Shown here: in pieces, positions 13,754 to 27,100 of the stretch
Layout: the number at the start of each line of letters is the position of its first letter
Numbering within the stretch: position 1 is the first letter of the stretch
Source: Nematostella vectensis
Lineage: Eukaryota > Cnidaria > Anthozoa > Actiniaria > Edwardsiidae
DNA: 64,000 nt
Direction: 5' to 3'
Assembly: GCF_932526225.1 (NCBI RefSeq)
Contig: NC_064034.1
Location: forward strand, 13,154,887 to 13,218,886
Notes under the pieces: generated by a model
Told to the model about the DNA's origin: nothing
Databases searched by the model: none
The model's input: only the letters and a program-made list of their open reading frames with translations
Translations under genes and position numbers: made by a program

Positions 13754-15639
13754 GTTTGTCTCTCTATTCCCGTGGCTCACCCTAGGCCGTATTGTTAGAC
13801 CCTTTTTTAAGACCAGCCGTTCAAAATGCACAATTATTTGGCAATCTAAGAGCTATTGTCTGGAGCTCATCTGTGTCATCTGTGACTTTTTTCAAGGGCG
13901 TCGTATTTTTTAAATGACTACATCCTATATTTCAAGATTATCCTTGTTTCGTTTTAGTTTGGATGCTTCAATGTGATAGAAAAATGTTCTTACAAGTCAA
14001 AACAGGCCAAGATGACTTAGAACGGCTGGGTAAAAGAAATGTTTTAACTATGGCTCACAATAATAGGTGGTTAGGGGCTAAATTAAAACCATATATACGT
14101 CTACGCTGGATGTATAAAGGGACACTGTATGTGGTAAAATTCCGATCTGACTGCAACTCATGTGCTTGGCGATTAATCAAATAAGTCTGATGTGATGTAT
14201 GTGATGACCTCTGTTATTTAAGGGTGAGGAAGTGATTACACGAGGTTTGTCCGGGCCCTTAATTCCCCTGCTTCTACCTTCGTAGAGGGCTAAGCAGTAG
14301 TTGAAAATTAACGGTTGCTTTGCACGCACAGGTCGACGCAAATTAATTAGGCTACTTATTAGCACTTTTGGGAGGGGGAGGAGAAATGTTGATTAGAGTA
14401 GAGGAATTGTTCTGTTCACACAACTATAGTATACTTTCCTCCAGACAATCTTGTATTTCTAATGTTTTTGCGTTAAAAAGCTCTCTTTTTAAAAGCAAAT
14501 ATACTTTTTTGTAATTCCCCTTAAAACAGTCTCTGTCAGCCACTATTTTGTCATCCTAGCAAACCACCAAATGTGAAAAAGCATCCATTTTCATCTGCTA
14601 ATTTGGAAAATTGAAATATAAGCAATATTTGCCTTTTAATTTGGTAAATAAAGTATTCAACTTTGTTTCAAGATGGTTATTTTGAAATCTTAGCACATTA
14701 TGTGCTTTCCAATATTAAATGAAAACAATAACAAAGTTGTGGCTGACCTCGATATTACGATACACGTAACGGTTATCTTTGTATAACGATGAACTTCGAT
14801 CTCAAGATCGTTTTCCGGTCCAACCAAAAGTAAAATATATGGGAAATTATTTCGATTATAATCGATTTCGATCGTCTCCTACCATAGTTAAACCGAGTTT
14901 TCACTATAGCTAGCGAAAAGGTGAGTTTAGCACTTTAGATAATGTTATATGAATACTTGATTGCCTAAGCTGGGCCGATATTAAGCCATGCTGTGTGTGG
15001 ACGCGCTTGCTTTAATTGCAAAAAACTTGAAAAGTTCAACCCTATTAAGCGAGCTTCTATTTGCCTGTTTTAAAAACCATATGCTGAGAAAACATTTGGC
15101 TTGTTCTCCAGCCGTAAGGACGTGTTTCACTCTAATGTCGCTAAGTCATTGAGAGATAATCATTGTTTTATCATAAAAATCGATGACTTTAATGCCTAAA
15201 AAAACGAACGTGAGCGAAGATATGCATCCCCCAAACGTCGACACGTTCGCAAGGTAACCCTTACTATCTAAATTTGATTAAAGTCCCTCATCAAAATGTT
15301 ATTACTTGATTATGGTCAAAATTCATCTCACTACGTAGATGGGGAAAAGACAAAATAATTTCAATTGAAAAGGATAATGCTTCATCAGAAAAATGCTTTG
15401 ACTATTCCGAACTCTACAATTTTTAATAACTCACTCTATTAATTTTAATTTTAGTGATTCATTCAACACATTCGTTTTTCTCTTGCAACTTGACTCGGAA
15501 GAAAATTGATTCAATTTGCACGCGCGTTTTCTTTTTCCACATGAAAAAGAGCCTCTTGATACATGTACGAAAGTTGTTTGAAGATTAGAATGCACTTCTC
15601 AGCAAAAACTTTACTATTTCTGACGCTGAAATTGCGAAA

Positions 15640-15800
15640 CCATCGCACTTAATGTAGAATATGACGTGGCCCACCCTGCCGTTTGGTGACGTCAGAACAG
15701 CTCCGCTCTATTCTTAGATCGTACCACGCGCCTTTAAAACACGTGGGCGTTATTACTGCTATATCAGTCTGACTCACAACTGTTGCATTTGTTACTAAAA
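15640..15800. promoter_or_regulatory. Promoter-like patch with CRE and E-box
   Basis: A perfect CRE palindrome TGACGTCA lies at 15687-15694, with a CRE-like ATGACGTGG at 15661 and an E-box CACGTG at 15740-15745, in a locally GC-richer stretch of an otherwise AT-rich spacer. It sits 1.5 kb upstream of the candidate exon at 17306-17560, which contains an ATG at 17332. This is motif evidence only; no start site can be assigned. Confidence 0.3.
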
Positions 15801-17305
15801 ACTAAACATTTCGAGAACGTTGTGGAAAGCACGAATGAAATACATTTGTGGTGTTCATTCGGACTCACGAAGGACTCCATTTATAAATACACACTTCCCA
15901 ACAAGCACAAGTCTTAGAATTTTAATTTTAATTTCAATGTTTTGTACATTTCTTTAATACATGACTGTAAAGCCCAGTGTAATGGCAAGCAACATAGACG
16001 GGGTAGCTGATTCAGTACCACAACCTATCCGACTCAAGTCTACAGTTTAAAGGCTGTCAAAGCAACATTAAAAACGTTATTGTGTTGTTATCTAATATAC
16101 TAATTAATTACCTTCAGAAAAGAATGCGCATCGTCTAGCCGTAAATTCCAACTTTCATAAAAGTAAAGATTAATGAACTTTGCATAGTTTGCATAGATAC
16201 TGAGCTGTTACCCATAGCATGCTATTGCTTATATGACCCTGCTTTTATTGGAATATATGGACCTTGAAATCCACAATCAATTGTCTTGTTTCCTGCAGGG
16301 AGAACGGGGTTGTGCAATAGTGTAAAGCTACTTTGCTCCAGTTAATGGTAATCTAGCAATTTCATATTCCTGTGCGTTTGATATTCTAGTTTACTTTATG
16401 GCTGAAAACCTGGAGGAGAAGTTGCTAAAAAATGTTCATGCTATCAAATCGTCTACCTATCTGAGGTGTCGTAGTGTGTTTTTACCACTCTACCCTTAAC
16501 CCTCAAGGTCAGACTCTGATTATCTATCAAATTGCCTTTTTTATCTTAACTGTGGTGTTAATCATTTTATTTTTCAAGCATGAAATATAAAAAAATACAA
16601 CGCACCAAAAATCAATAATTGCACTCACTGTGCGGTCTTCTGGACTTACTCCCTGGATCGCAAAATGATATCTTCAATTTACGACGCCCTGTTGATCCAC
16701 TATTCGTCCTACTTTGGCAACAAATTAGCTTTTTCGAATGCACTTTGAGGTTTCTATTGCATTCTTGGACAATCATACTATTAGAGATAATAATTGCTTG
16801 AGCACCGGCTGCACTATCCAGTGTAAAGATTTTATTTCCATGAAATCATTAGGACACCTGTTTCCGTTGGTATCATTTCTTGCAATTTCTTCTCTATCGT
16901 TCTTCTGTAAAAGTAGCCTTCAGTGCCTTGTTTTGCTCTTATTTACTTATTTATGCTAATAAAGTATGAGAACTACCAGCTTTCACAAAAGTTTAGAGGC
17001 GAAAGTCACGAACTTCAACATACAAACTGATGACCCAATGTATCAGTAATGTTCAAGAGCAGACCGCGTAATTTAGAGAGCAAAACACATAATTTTGCTA
17101 GAATTGCGACAGGTTTGGACACATCAGGAGCTTGTGCAATAACCCTAAGTCCGAATTACATTACAGAACCTTTGTTCAAGCGAATAATCGACGGTGTCAT
17201 GGCAACACCCCCTATAACAATCGCCTTCACTGCAGGAATGTTATACAGTATATAAGGTGTACTGCACATAGATGGAAGGCAGTTAGGAAGTTAGTGGTTG
17301 TACAG

Positions 17306-17560
17306 GTGTGTGCACAACACTCTGCGCTGTCATGTATGACAACAGCTACGATTCGTATCCGGACATCAAACCCTTTTCGCCTCTGTACAAGGCCCGGAAC
17401 TGCAAGCAAGCTTCGTGTTACTGGGACAACAGCGACCAGAGTAACTACTGGCCTAGCTCAGCTCCCTCTTACTATGGCCATCCCGCAAACCTCCCCAACC
17501 AGTCCCGAGCCTCCCAAGTGAGAATCAAACAGTTATCACAGTACCAGCCATACGGATACC
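17306..17560 (+). CDS. Candidate exon with Tyr/Ser/Pro-rich N-terminus
   Basis: An open exon with acceptor TTGTACAG (17,298-17,305) and strong donor C|GTAAGT at 17,561. An in-frame ATG at 17332 opens MYDNSYDSYPDIKPFSPLY, followed by a Tyr-, Ser-, Pro- and Asn-rich stretch, a composition typical of transcription-factor N-terminal regions. It could be a first coding exon starting at this ATG or an internal exon following 13604-13753 (phase 1 matches). The next phase-compatible exon I can see is the RFX exon at 24140, where the joined codon reads CAG. No downstream DNA-binding domain of another family is visible before 24 kb. Confidence 0.5.
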
Positions 17561-20500
17561 GTAAGTGTTACTCCAAGAAATCCTTCGTGCCCGATGTGTT
17601 CATTATTTGACAGGGATACGGGTGGGGCCTCACTTTTTGCAGCAGTCTTCGCTGCTCTTAATTAATTATTGTTATATAATTCAAAACGGTGCAAATTTGC
17701 ATAAGCAGTTTTCAAGTGGGACAATTTTCTTGTGCTTTTGCAAATATATTTTTTCTTGTATCAAACATAATGGAGATTCTATCGGGTCCTTCACGCGCTC
17801 TTTGCATGTGTTTATAGAGAATATTGACGCCAGAGAAGCTTGGTTTATTATACTTTAGTGTTTTTAAATAAGGGCTATTTAGCTATCGCCATATCAACGT
17901 CTTCTTGCTGCCGTCAAAAGTGCTGTGAATTTGCTTGTCCAGCTTTTACAGTATGAATGGAGGATTTTCGGCGCTATCTGACAGAAATTTGCACAGTACG
18001 GACATTTAGCTTCAATGTCAAGCGGTGATTCGGTTTCTTTGTGTCTATTTTCTTGAACCGTCCTCTGAACGCCGTGATTGTTGTCAACTTCTGAAATTGT
18101 TTATTTTATCACGTGTTGGTATTTCAATCTCTTATTGTCGGTAATCTTTCAAATCTGCCTCCCCACTGTCAGATACGTAGGCTCTCGAGTGTCAAGTGGT
18201 TTAAGTAAAATAGCGTACCCTCATGTATAATTCAAGAACAGTTTTATGAACACTGATCAAGGAACTACCAAGCCTCAAAATCTAAACTCTCGTATTTATA
18301 CTGTGGATTATTTGAAAGGCGTTATGCCTGTAATATGATTTTAACCCTTCTTTGCGTCTTGAACAACTTACAATGGTTGTTGATCTTGATGCTTCATGCT
18401 TATCCATTGCTTTGATTCTCTTGAAGCAATTTAGGATCTTCACCTGTCTTAAGATTACCACTCTCCGTAATATTAAGTTCGAAGTATTTTTATCATATGC
18501 GTTTATTCGAGTTTTGCTACTTGTCTGGATGGGTATCATATCAACTTTTTTGTTAATCCCTAGTCAGCCGATGTCTAAATTTGTTTGCTTCTTTTATTAA
18601 TTGGATTCAAGATAAATTCTGTTTATAAAAAAAAAGGATGTACGTCAATGCTAAGCTTCAAGTTTTTATCTAGTCGATCAAATAAGGGTGAAAAAACAAA
18701 TGAAACGTTTCTCAATCCCGTCGGATTCGCTTTTTACTCATTAAAAGTGAAATTGATGAGTGTGTAGAAGGATCTGTAACTGATATGGAGGCAAAAAGAA
18801 TATATTTAGTAAACCTTTTTTTCAGGGCGGTTACAGTTCGATTACGTAATGTTATCTATAACAAATCAATTATCATATACTACATTTACCAGATTGTCAG
18901 ATTGTATGAGTTTCATTTAAATCTGCTGGACAATTATCAATTGTCATATATCATGACAGAGCAAAAAAAAAGCATGAAATTTTCCAATTCTCAATATATA
19001 AGCTCAAGATTCCGCATACAAGGAGTTCCTCTGACCAAAAGCTTAATTCCAAATTTTAAAGAAATTTAGACGATATGAAATTTAGATATTAGCGAGCAAA
19101 GTTGGCTTAATTTCTGATCAGAGCCCGACTTCTCCCTAAAAACGAGAATTCATACTTTAAACATTTGAATATTGCACTTCAAGCCTCACATCTCGAAGAC
19201 GGATCGATTTGAAAAAAGAACTTTTGATATGTTTGTTTACATAACATAAGGAACCTCTATGCAAAAATTCAAGCTTACCGAAGTTAACCTTATTTTGGGA
19301 AAATATGCCATTTTCTTCTCTCTGCTATTTTGAGTACCATGTAAGACTATAGATATTCCCTGAAATACTATGAATACGGATATTTGCTGTGCTAGCTATA
19401 AAGTTTCCGTATGTTTGGTAATCGATTATATAGTATTGCTATCTATTCCAACTTAACAAAAGTACATTACAGGACATCAGAGAATTGAAAAGCATTATAG
19501 AAAATTTGGAATACCAAGAATAAGGGGTATTTCGGAATGCCAGGCATATTTCTTGGCAACAATTTACTTGTTTTCAGTATATCGGCTTCAAATCTTCAAC
19601 CTCAGTCGACGTATTTTGAAAATATATAATATCCAGACCAAGATTCAATGTGGCACTTTCACTATATTGCAATTTGTTATTCAATGTTCTGAAAGATCTG
19701 TGTGTTCGAAGCCGCCGAAAACATCGCAATGTTAAGGTCACAGGGGGTGTCGGCGAGAGTGGGGGGTATTTTCATAGCCTCACGATCATGTCTGAATTCT
19801 GACAAAATACAATGAAGCACTTGTCTAGAGTCATGCTAGGGTCGAATAAACCAAGCTATACAGTTATGGTTGAATGTATACGGCCTGCTGTGGATTATCA
19901 AAAGACATCATTTGGGAGTTTCTCCTTTTTAATTTCCGCTTACATTGCAAAATTGAGCATCGAGTAAGCTCGAATTTAAGGAAAAATCTCCGCTGATTTT
20001 GTGAGTCGCATGGTTAGGGTTTTGAAGTGTCTAAACAATACTTGAACTATATAGTTGCAGTCTCAGGCATCGGAGCAAAGACTTTATCTGGGGAGAAATT
20101 CAAGTTGATCTTGGAGTTGAACATGTAGCAAGTTTACATGATGGTAAAAAAGTCGAGAAAGAGTCGCCATCAGTGTTGGGCCTTCACCCACGAACCTCAC
20201 ACCGGCAGTCATTACATTGGCTGTCATTACCAAAACGTGGAATATGCAGGACACTGCGCCCCTTTCTGACGATGCAAGGCAACCTAATCAGCTTGTTCTG
20301 CGGTGTAGATAGCCCGGTTATTCGTCTCTATCAAACACATTTGACATTTACCGCCCTTTTCAAAATTGCATAGCAACTTTGCTAGCCTTGGTGAGCCTTG
20401 GTGCTGGTATAGCCACCCCCTCGGTGTTGTGGCTAACAAGAAGGGGGTCGCGAAAGAAGAGATGCTTGTTCCCCGCTATGATTATTCGAAAACATAGACG

Positions 20501-20930
20501 TGCAGACAAAATCATTAGATGGTGAAAGACTACTCTTACCTCATTTTCAAATGCTGCATAGCAATTTTACAAACCTACTGTGGGATGGCATTCACTACAA
20601 GCCGCTACACTAGAACCATTAGGAACCATATATTATTGTATGATTATACTCTTCTGGCTTTTAGTCATTATCGAGCACTCTTAGGCCTGGCAAAACAAAT
20701 CTATTTGTATCTATAGATCTATAATCTTTATCTTTTCAACCCATTCTTAAAGACTGCTAAAGACTTTTGGTGGAAAGCAGGTTCCTATATACTTGGGCTC
20801 TTACTCGTGGGTCTTTATACATTTAAATCGTTTTTATGTTGAATAAGGCGTTTTCAGTTTCATAATAAGGTTTCAGTATAGAGGCGAGGAGGTAGTTTTT
20901 TGTCAAAGCAGACTATCAATTGATCTTCAT
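17561..20930. other. AT-rich spacer, no supported gene
   Basis: Several open frames of 60-94 codons occur on both strands, but none has a recognisable domain, good splice sites or coding-like composition. I see no RNA gene, terminal repeat or tandem array here. It would be a single long intron if the exon at 17306-17560 belongs to the RFX gene. Confidence 0.6.
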
Positions 20931-20988
20931 TAGTTGATCTTCATTGGCAGCCTCCACACAAAGGACCAAATAATATGTTAACAACAAC

Positions 20989-21090
20989 AGATTTTGGTTG
21001 GTTAGCTTTTGGTGCGTGAAAATGTGGCTCATAATCAGATTTTGGTTGGTTAGCTTTTGGTGCGTGAAAATGTGGCTCATAATCAGATTC
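20989..21090. repeat. Perfect 48-bp direct duplication
   Basis: A 48-bp unit starting CAGATTTTGGTTGGTTAGC is present twice in immediate succession with no visible difference. A 15-bp unit (TGATCTTCATTAGT-like) is also doubled just upstream at about 20,919-20,947. The block abuts the diverged array-related repeat at 21,217. Confidence 0.85.
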
Positions 21091-21216
21091 CAAAAGTTGT
21101 AAAAGTTGTTTATGTGCCCCGGAAACGGGTTTTGTAAAAAAAAAAAAAAACGCCCGAAAAAGCTGTTTCAGTTCTATAACCATATCATTTGTCTTTTTCA
21201 CAATTTAACGCCACAT

Positions 21217-21775
21217 TTAGTCTTTTTTTAAATGTCTTTTACCCCAAAGCCAAACATTTAATCAATTTCAGGTCTAACCGACCCAGAATAGCAGTGTGAA
21301 CAATTTTGGAATCAATTTGGTTTTAGAAAAGACAGCATCTAGGTGTGGTGAAGATGTGGTGCTTCATTAGAAATTATTTTCTTTTAGAGGCAATGCCCAA
21401 AAAGAAAAGACTTCTCCATGAAACCACCTTTGCTTGCAAACGTCCGTAAGCACAGCACTTAATTATGCCCAAATAGACTTTATCATGCCCTAGAGTACTC
21501 ATCCAATATGCTAACGGCTAGTAGCTGCATCTGTGAAATACAAAAAAAAACTGTCATGTTATGCTTGCTCCAGCACAACGATGTGAGATTAGGGTTAGGA
21601 TCGCAAAGCACTGTTGGAAAGCTTGGATACCGCTGACTAGGTACAGCCCTGCTTCACTTCGAAGGGCTGTAAAAAAGTGAAAATAGGTGGGGTATCTTTT
21701 TTTGGTCTGTTTTTTTTTTTCTTTCGTTTTGTAAATTCGCCTAAAATAGCCATTGGTCAATAGATTAAAAGCCTT
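21217..21775 (+). repeat. Diverged dispersed relative of the 1,522-bp unit
   Basis: Collinear with roughly positions 880-1400 of the array unit. Shared landmarks in order are CCCAGAATAGCAGTGT, ACAATTTTGGAATCAATTTG, AGAAAAGACAGCAT, CACCTTTGCTTGCAAA, GCACTGTTGGAAAGCTTGG, ATACCGCTGACTAGGT and the Gly/Thr-rich tail. Many substitutions and small indels show it is old. It proves the array unit derives from an element that also exists outside the array. The best conserved core is the 30-bp stretch around GGAAAGCTTGGATACCGCTG. Confidence 0.9.
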
Positions 21776-22149
21776 TTTAAACAAGTCGTTTTAAATCGGG
21801 TATTAGTACGAGCTGGGCTCTTTGCACTTCTTATAGAGCGTCAGTCAGCTTCTTATTTGTCATTGTTTTTGTTTAAAAAAAGCCTAAGAAATAAATGCTT
21901 TGACGCTTCTTTTAGCATCAAACTTCTGTAGCTTATTTTTAATATTTACTTATCCTAAAATAAAGAATAGGTTAAAAGTTTTCACATGATATCAGAAAAA
22001 ATCTCGAAATGTCACAACGGGCAAAAACACAATCGTTTAAAAACCGCTCTTTCTTTTCACGACGCATGCAGCTTCCGCTTTTCATAGCTTACGAACATTC
22101 TACCAAGTTCAACAGTGGAGAGGAAACTGTGATCTTCTCCCTGAGAATT

Positions 22150-22311
22150 GGAGATGGAAACGTTCACAGGGAAAGCTTTGTGTCAATGCGAACAGACTTG
22201 CCTCCAGCACAATTGGATCGTTGAAAGAAATAATGCGGTGCAAATGCAAATCAGATTGCAGCACCAGAAGATGAGTCTGCAAGAAGCAACCTGCACGACG
22301 CTGGTATTAGG
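22150..22311 (+). pseudogene. Decayed Academ-type Cys-rich (Cys8) transposase tail
   Basis: In one frame the + strand reads MRCKCKSDCSTRR, stop, VCKKQ. This matches the first half of the Cys8 motif seen complete on the minus strand of the element at 48,506-48,691 (CTCKKTCSTPKCTC). The stop (TGA at 22,272-22,274) sits exactly where the fourth Cys is expected, one base away from TGC or TGT. The second half of the motif is lost, and no terminal repeats are visible nearby. Confidence 0.5.
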
Positions 22312-22319
22312 ACGATTCA

Positions 22320-24075
22320 ACCATTATTCAGTTTAGAAGTGTAACTAACTTTCTATAGCAGGCTGGTGTTACCGGCAAAACTCCACGAAAACCCGTCGTA
22401 TGGCAATAAAACTTGGTATGGTTTGTTTTCAAGTCCTAAACTACTGATATATTGGTATAAACCTGGGAATTAAGAGTTTGATGCTAAGGGCACTTTAAAC
22501 GCCAATGAAAATGGAAGTACTTTTTTGACTCACGATGTTGTTGATCAACAACGATGTTGTTGATACATTATAATTTGGCTCCGTATTATGCCATGCTTGG
22601 TCTTTTGAAACTATTGAGTTTAGAAGCTTTTTTTATTCTTTTTGCCTTTTTGTATAAATCAGGCAACAATAGTTTGAAAATTTAAACAGAACATTTTTTC
22701 TAAGTTCATTGTTGTATTTTTTTTTGTTTGGGGGGGGGGGGGGGCGACCTTTGAAGATATTTTTGCTGTGCCCCCCCCCCCTAAAAAATGATAGCCCGAA
22801 TAGTATAATTTCATGTATTATTTAAATTAAAAAAAACTGCTTTTATGTGTAGCGTGGAAGCCTGTATACCTCAAGGATTGCAAAATGCTTTCCAGTAGTA
22901 TAGTGATGTTCGCTGCCTTATTGAGGCCTCCGACTTATACTTATACTGCCGTTGTGTACTGCCGAACAAAAAAGATGAAAATGAGATGTTCTTTAAATTA
23001 AAACTGTGTAATTTAATTCACCCTACAATAAAAACAGCTTCATTCAATTGCTAAAGCATCGAATAATCTATTGATAATGATATTTTCTAAGTGTAAGCAT
23101 CGATTAATTTAAATCAAAACAGCGTTGTCACGCAAGTTGGCCTGCCATTATCTCTCTCGTGCTCAGCACCCGACCTAAGTCCACTAGAAAATCTGAAAAC
23201 GAAGATCGGATAATCTCGAACCTGACATTTGGTGTTATTTGTGACAGTAGAAGAGCAAGATTCAATCATTTTGTGCTCAGTTTCGTTGCTTTTTCCATGG
23301 GAAGCGAATGTGTTATAGCTAATTTGCTTGCTCGTATAATGTTTAAGGCCCTTCATTAACATCCCGGGATGTTTATAAGATATATAGATTTTTTTTCAAA
23401 TATAAAGAGTAATCTCTTGAAAACTCGTATCAATTTCGATTTCCCTTGAAGATTCCACTCATCAGTATTCAATACTATAACCCAATACCACTCTCTAGGC
23501 GGACATATGCAAATTATTGTACTCGGCCCTGTTCGTTTGCTCGGGGCACCCCGCATCACTGTGCCATAATAACGCTTGGGTCCGCATTCAAGAGAACGGG
23601 AAGCGTTGCGAAGTTGTCCTTCTCCCGTAGTTACCGACAACGAAACGAATCGAAGACTCTCCAAGGAGACCCGTAGTCAAGGTTACAGATCCTTCCCAGA
23701 AAGTCCTTCGAGGTTGTACAAATTCTGGTGTGTAGCAAGTCAGTCGAATGAGGCAGAATTGCTTTTGATTCTTGCCGATTTTAACCGCTGATATATCGCT
23801 CAGTGCGGTCGATTGTGCTCCTTCTTTGATCACACTCCATGCTAATCTCTTTTGCTCGTTCTAAGCCGTCGAATTTCGCTCCTAGAATGGACTTCTTTGC
23901 CGTTCTTCGAGGCTTAGGACCGAGTAAAAGAGACTCTGGAAAACTCTTGTGTATATTTGAGTATGTTATGTGTATCCTAGTTTATGATATTTAAAGTTTT
24001 ACCTATGAATTTATCGATAATTCGTGACGGTTCTTTAAACGCGAAAAATGGCGCGCTCGCCCGGTAGCCGTCATA
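22320..24075. other. Spacer upstream of RFX, with G/C homopolymers
   Basis: No supported gene. A G-run (about 22,731-22,744) and a C-run (22,770-22,780) flank a short segment in the style of the small poly-G/C-bearing repeats found elsewhere in the window. Open frames of 66-102 codons on both strands at 23.1-23.8 kb overlap one another and show no domain. The 5' UTR or promoter of RFX probably lies in the last few hundred bases. Confidence 0.5.
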
Positions 24076-24147
24076 GTGGCCGAACTGTACAAAGATGCTC
24101 TCATAAACCCAAGTTTTTTTATCCTTCTATTACTTCTAGAGCGTTAC

Positions 24148-27100
24148 ATGGCAGCCACTGCTCAACAAAGTTACGTGACGCAACAGGGATTTGAACAAAA
24201 TGATGTTCAGGTTCAAAACAGCTCTCGAAGTTCGAGCAACGTTTCGCAAACAGAATTCTCGCAAGCCGCTACAACCCTCCCCCATGGTATAACCGTCGTT
24301 ACAACGACTCTAGCTCCTGCTAGCGGTCAGCACTCTGGTTTGTCTCAAGCGACTTTAGCTGTTCAGGCACCGCAATTACAGCAAGCAGCGTCCATACAAC
24401 CCGGTTCAGCGCAAATAATCACCGCTAGTGTAATATCGGCCGAGGACTTAGCAAGCGCGGCCATTAGCAAAGAAGGTATTACATCTCCTCCGCTTATTAT
24501 TTAATTGTATCTTAGTTTCAATCATTATATCACTTGGTTATATGGAACTATAGCCAGGGATAGTGTTTTTGGGACAAGGTTTAAACATTTTTCCGCCTGA
24601 ATTATTAGGTTTTACGACGAGCGAAGTTCAGTACGTCGAAGCTACTGCGGATCACTCATTGTATTCTAATGGCGGTTCAGGGTAAGTTACGAAAGAGCAC
24701 TGATCTGTGACGCGTTTTAATGTATGGAGGACGTTCTTCAATGCTACAGATTTATATCTGATAAGGACCTTTTCGTCTTGCCTTTACTGGTGTCGTTGCT
24801 CAGTGTTGGTTATACAGAGAACAACGCACGGCAGTTGAAGGGGTTTCGGTTTTGTTTGAGCGCTTTGATTGACACATTTGGCCACCTGCAGTTGTATGGC
24901 CTTTGAAGCAAAGGCCACATGCATACGAAATCCTGAGTTTTCGGCCACTAATCACCATAAAAGCAGAGATGAACGAGTTTTGTGTTTCTATAGAGAGTTT
25001 TTTTTTTAAGAAAAAAAGGCATGTGATATCAACAGTTTTTTTCAAGTAAAACTACTAGGAAAAAAATGATGTCATACCTAAATTAGGAAAGTCATTATTC
25101 TATCAGACCAGGTTGTCTAAAATATTGACGAATATCTGACGAGATGCACTTTTGTGTGATTATCATCTATAAAACACAAATTTAGATTTTATATATTCTT
25201 TTATGAGAAGCTTACAAGTAGATTTTTTCTCTCATTTGAGAGAATAATGATAATAACGAAATCAGTATTTCCAACCAGTTTCTATAGGATTGGTGGTTTC
25301 CTAGGTAATTGTTTGCTCCCCATAGTAGGTACAACTACAGAATAGATTAGAGCTTAAATGGCTATTGTGATTATGGATTTATTCAAACTGCATTTATCAC
25401 CCTTACTTTAGAGCATTTTTACCAAAGGACTGCTATACTCTCCATGGTAACCCTAAAGTCCTTTGTGAATGAATGAAAAGAAAAAGGGTCCTTTAAGCTA
25501 TTCAGACTCAGGTCTTTGATACTTCTGCGGTTGTTAGTGTTACTCTGGGGTTTTGAAATAAGACAGCCAAACTGTTTCAAAATTGGAGAAATGCCTGTTT
25601 CTACATACATGTGAGTTGCCTGATGCCTTATACATTTCTAAAAAAAAATAACAGTTTTGCTCAGTACGTCTATTGGTTATATTTTTATTTGGAGGTCTTG
25701 AAAACCAGATGTGTTTCTATTGAAACAACTTTTAATTTTATGCTGAAAATAATTAAAACATTTGCTGTCTTTTTTTTTTCTTTAAGGCACAATTTCGCGA
25801 TTTAGAAAATGATTTCTGGCTCTTTTTTAAGCTTTCATGGTTTTGTTTTGCAAATGATTTTGTTTTTTATAACATTTTTAGCTTGGAACTATAATTTCTC
25901 AAACTCAGCATGATGCATATTTTGTCAATAATACTAAAAACAAAACTGGCTTGCTTCATATATTTTGATGTTTCTAGAATGTTTTTGAAGAAAAGCAAAT
26001 TTTATGAGTGTTCTTTGTGAAAGTAATGATAAGTTAACATGGATACCACCGAATTTTAACCAGACATACTTTGTTGGCAGTCTTGTGAGTTTAAATCTTA
26101 TTGGTTTAAATTAAATTTCATGTATTGAAATATTTCTTGCTTGTCCTTTTCTCTCCAGGAGTAATGCCTACCATTACAATGACAACTCTATGTACACCCA
26201 GCAAGCATCAGCCACTGCTTACATGGATGCCGCTGCTCAGCCACAGCAGGCTCAGACGTTCACTGGCGCTGCAGCCTCTGTTGTAAGTGCCACCCCTTCT
26301 GGTCCTCCCACGTATGTCCAGGTTGGGGATCACTCAGGACAGGGAATGCCTCGGCACCCGATAGCTCATACTACCAGGGCTTCTCCTGCGACGGTTAGTA
26401 TCGCATTTTAAAGCAGAAGGACAGCACATGGAAAGTTTTGTAAAAGTTTGCCATGGAAAACTATTTCCCCAAAAATTTAGTCATTACCACTCTACTACAT
26501 CGGATACAAATCACAGAGAACATGAAAACTATTGCACAGAAAAGCCCAACCTCTTTGAGCTTAACAGAAATGTCAACATTGAAGAAAAATTCAAAATAAT
26601 GACTGTAAAGATTAGTTTTCAAATTTCCAAATTCGTATTAGTGTTGTTAGATTTTCCTGTGTTTATGTGTAGGTTCAGTGGCTATTGGAAAATTACGAAA
26701 CAGCTGAGGGTGTGAGCCTTCCCCGCAGCACCTTGTACAACCATTACCTAACCCACTGTCAAACTCACAAACTGGACCCTGTTAATGCTGCTAGCTTTGG
26801 CAAGCTGATCAGATCTGTGTTCCTTGGCCTTAGGACAAGACGTCTGGGCACAAGGTATTGTAGGCTTTTATATTCAGTAAGCATGTTTAATCACAGTGTT
26901 TGATTTGATATTCAACTTTGTATTGCAGTAAACGTTCTATTTAAGTCCCTGTCTTGCTAAATTTTACGGAGTAAGCCCTCTCTCTTACTGTAAAGGCCCC
27001 TTATTTTTCCCTAAGAAGAATACTTAAATTTACTTAAATAGTTATAATGATAACTAATACTACTGCAGTTCTAACTGTGCTGTCTTGTTTTGTGTTAAGG

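Noticed and set aside
24048-24072. Upstream ATG (ATGGCGCGC) as the RFX start
   Set aside because: It is in another frame from the RFX exon and meets a stop; the in-frame ATG at 24148 is preferred.
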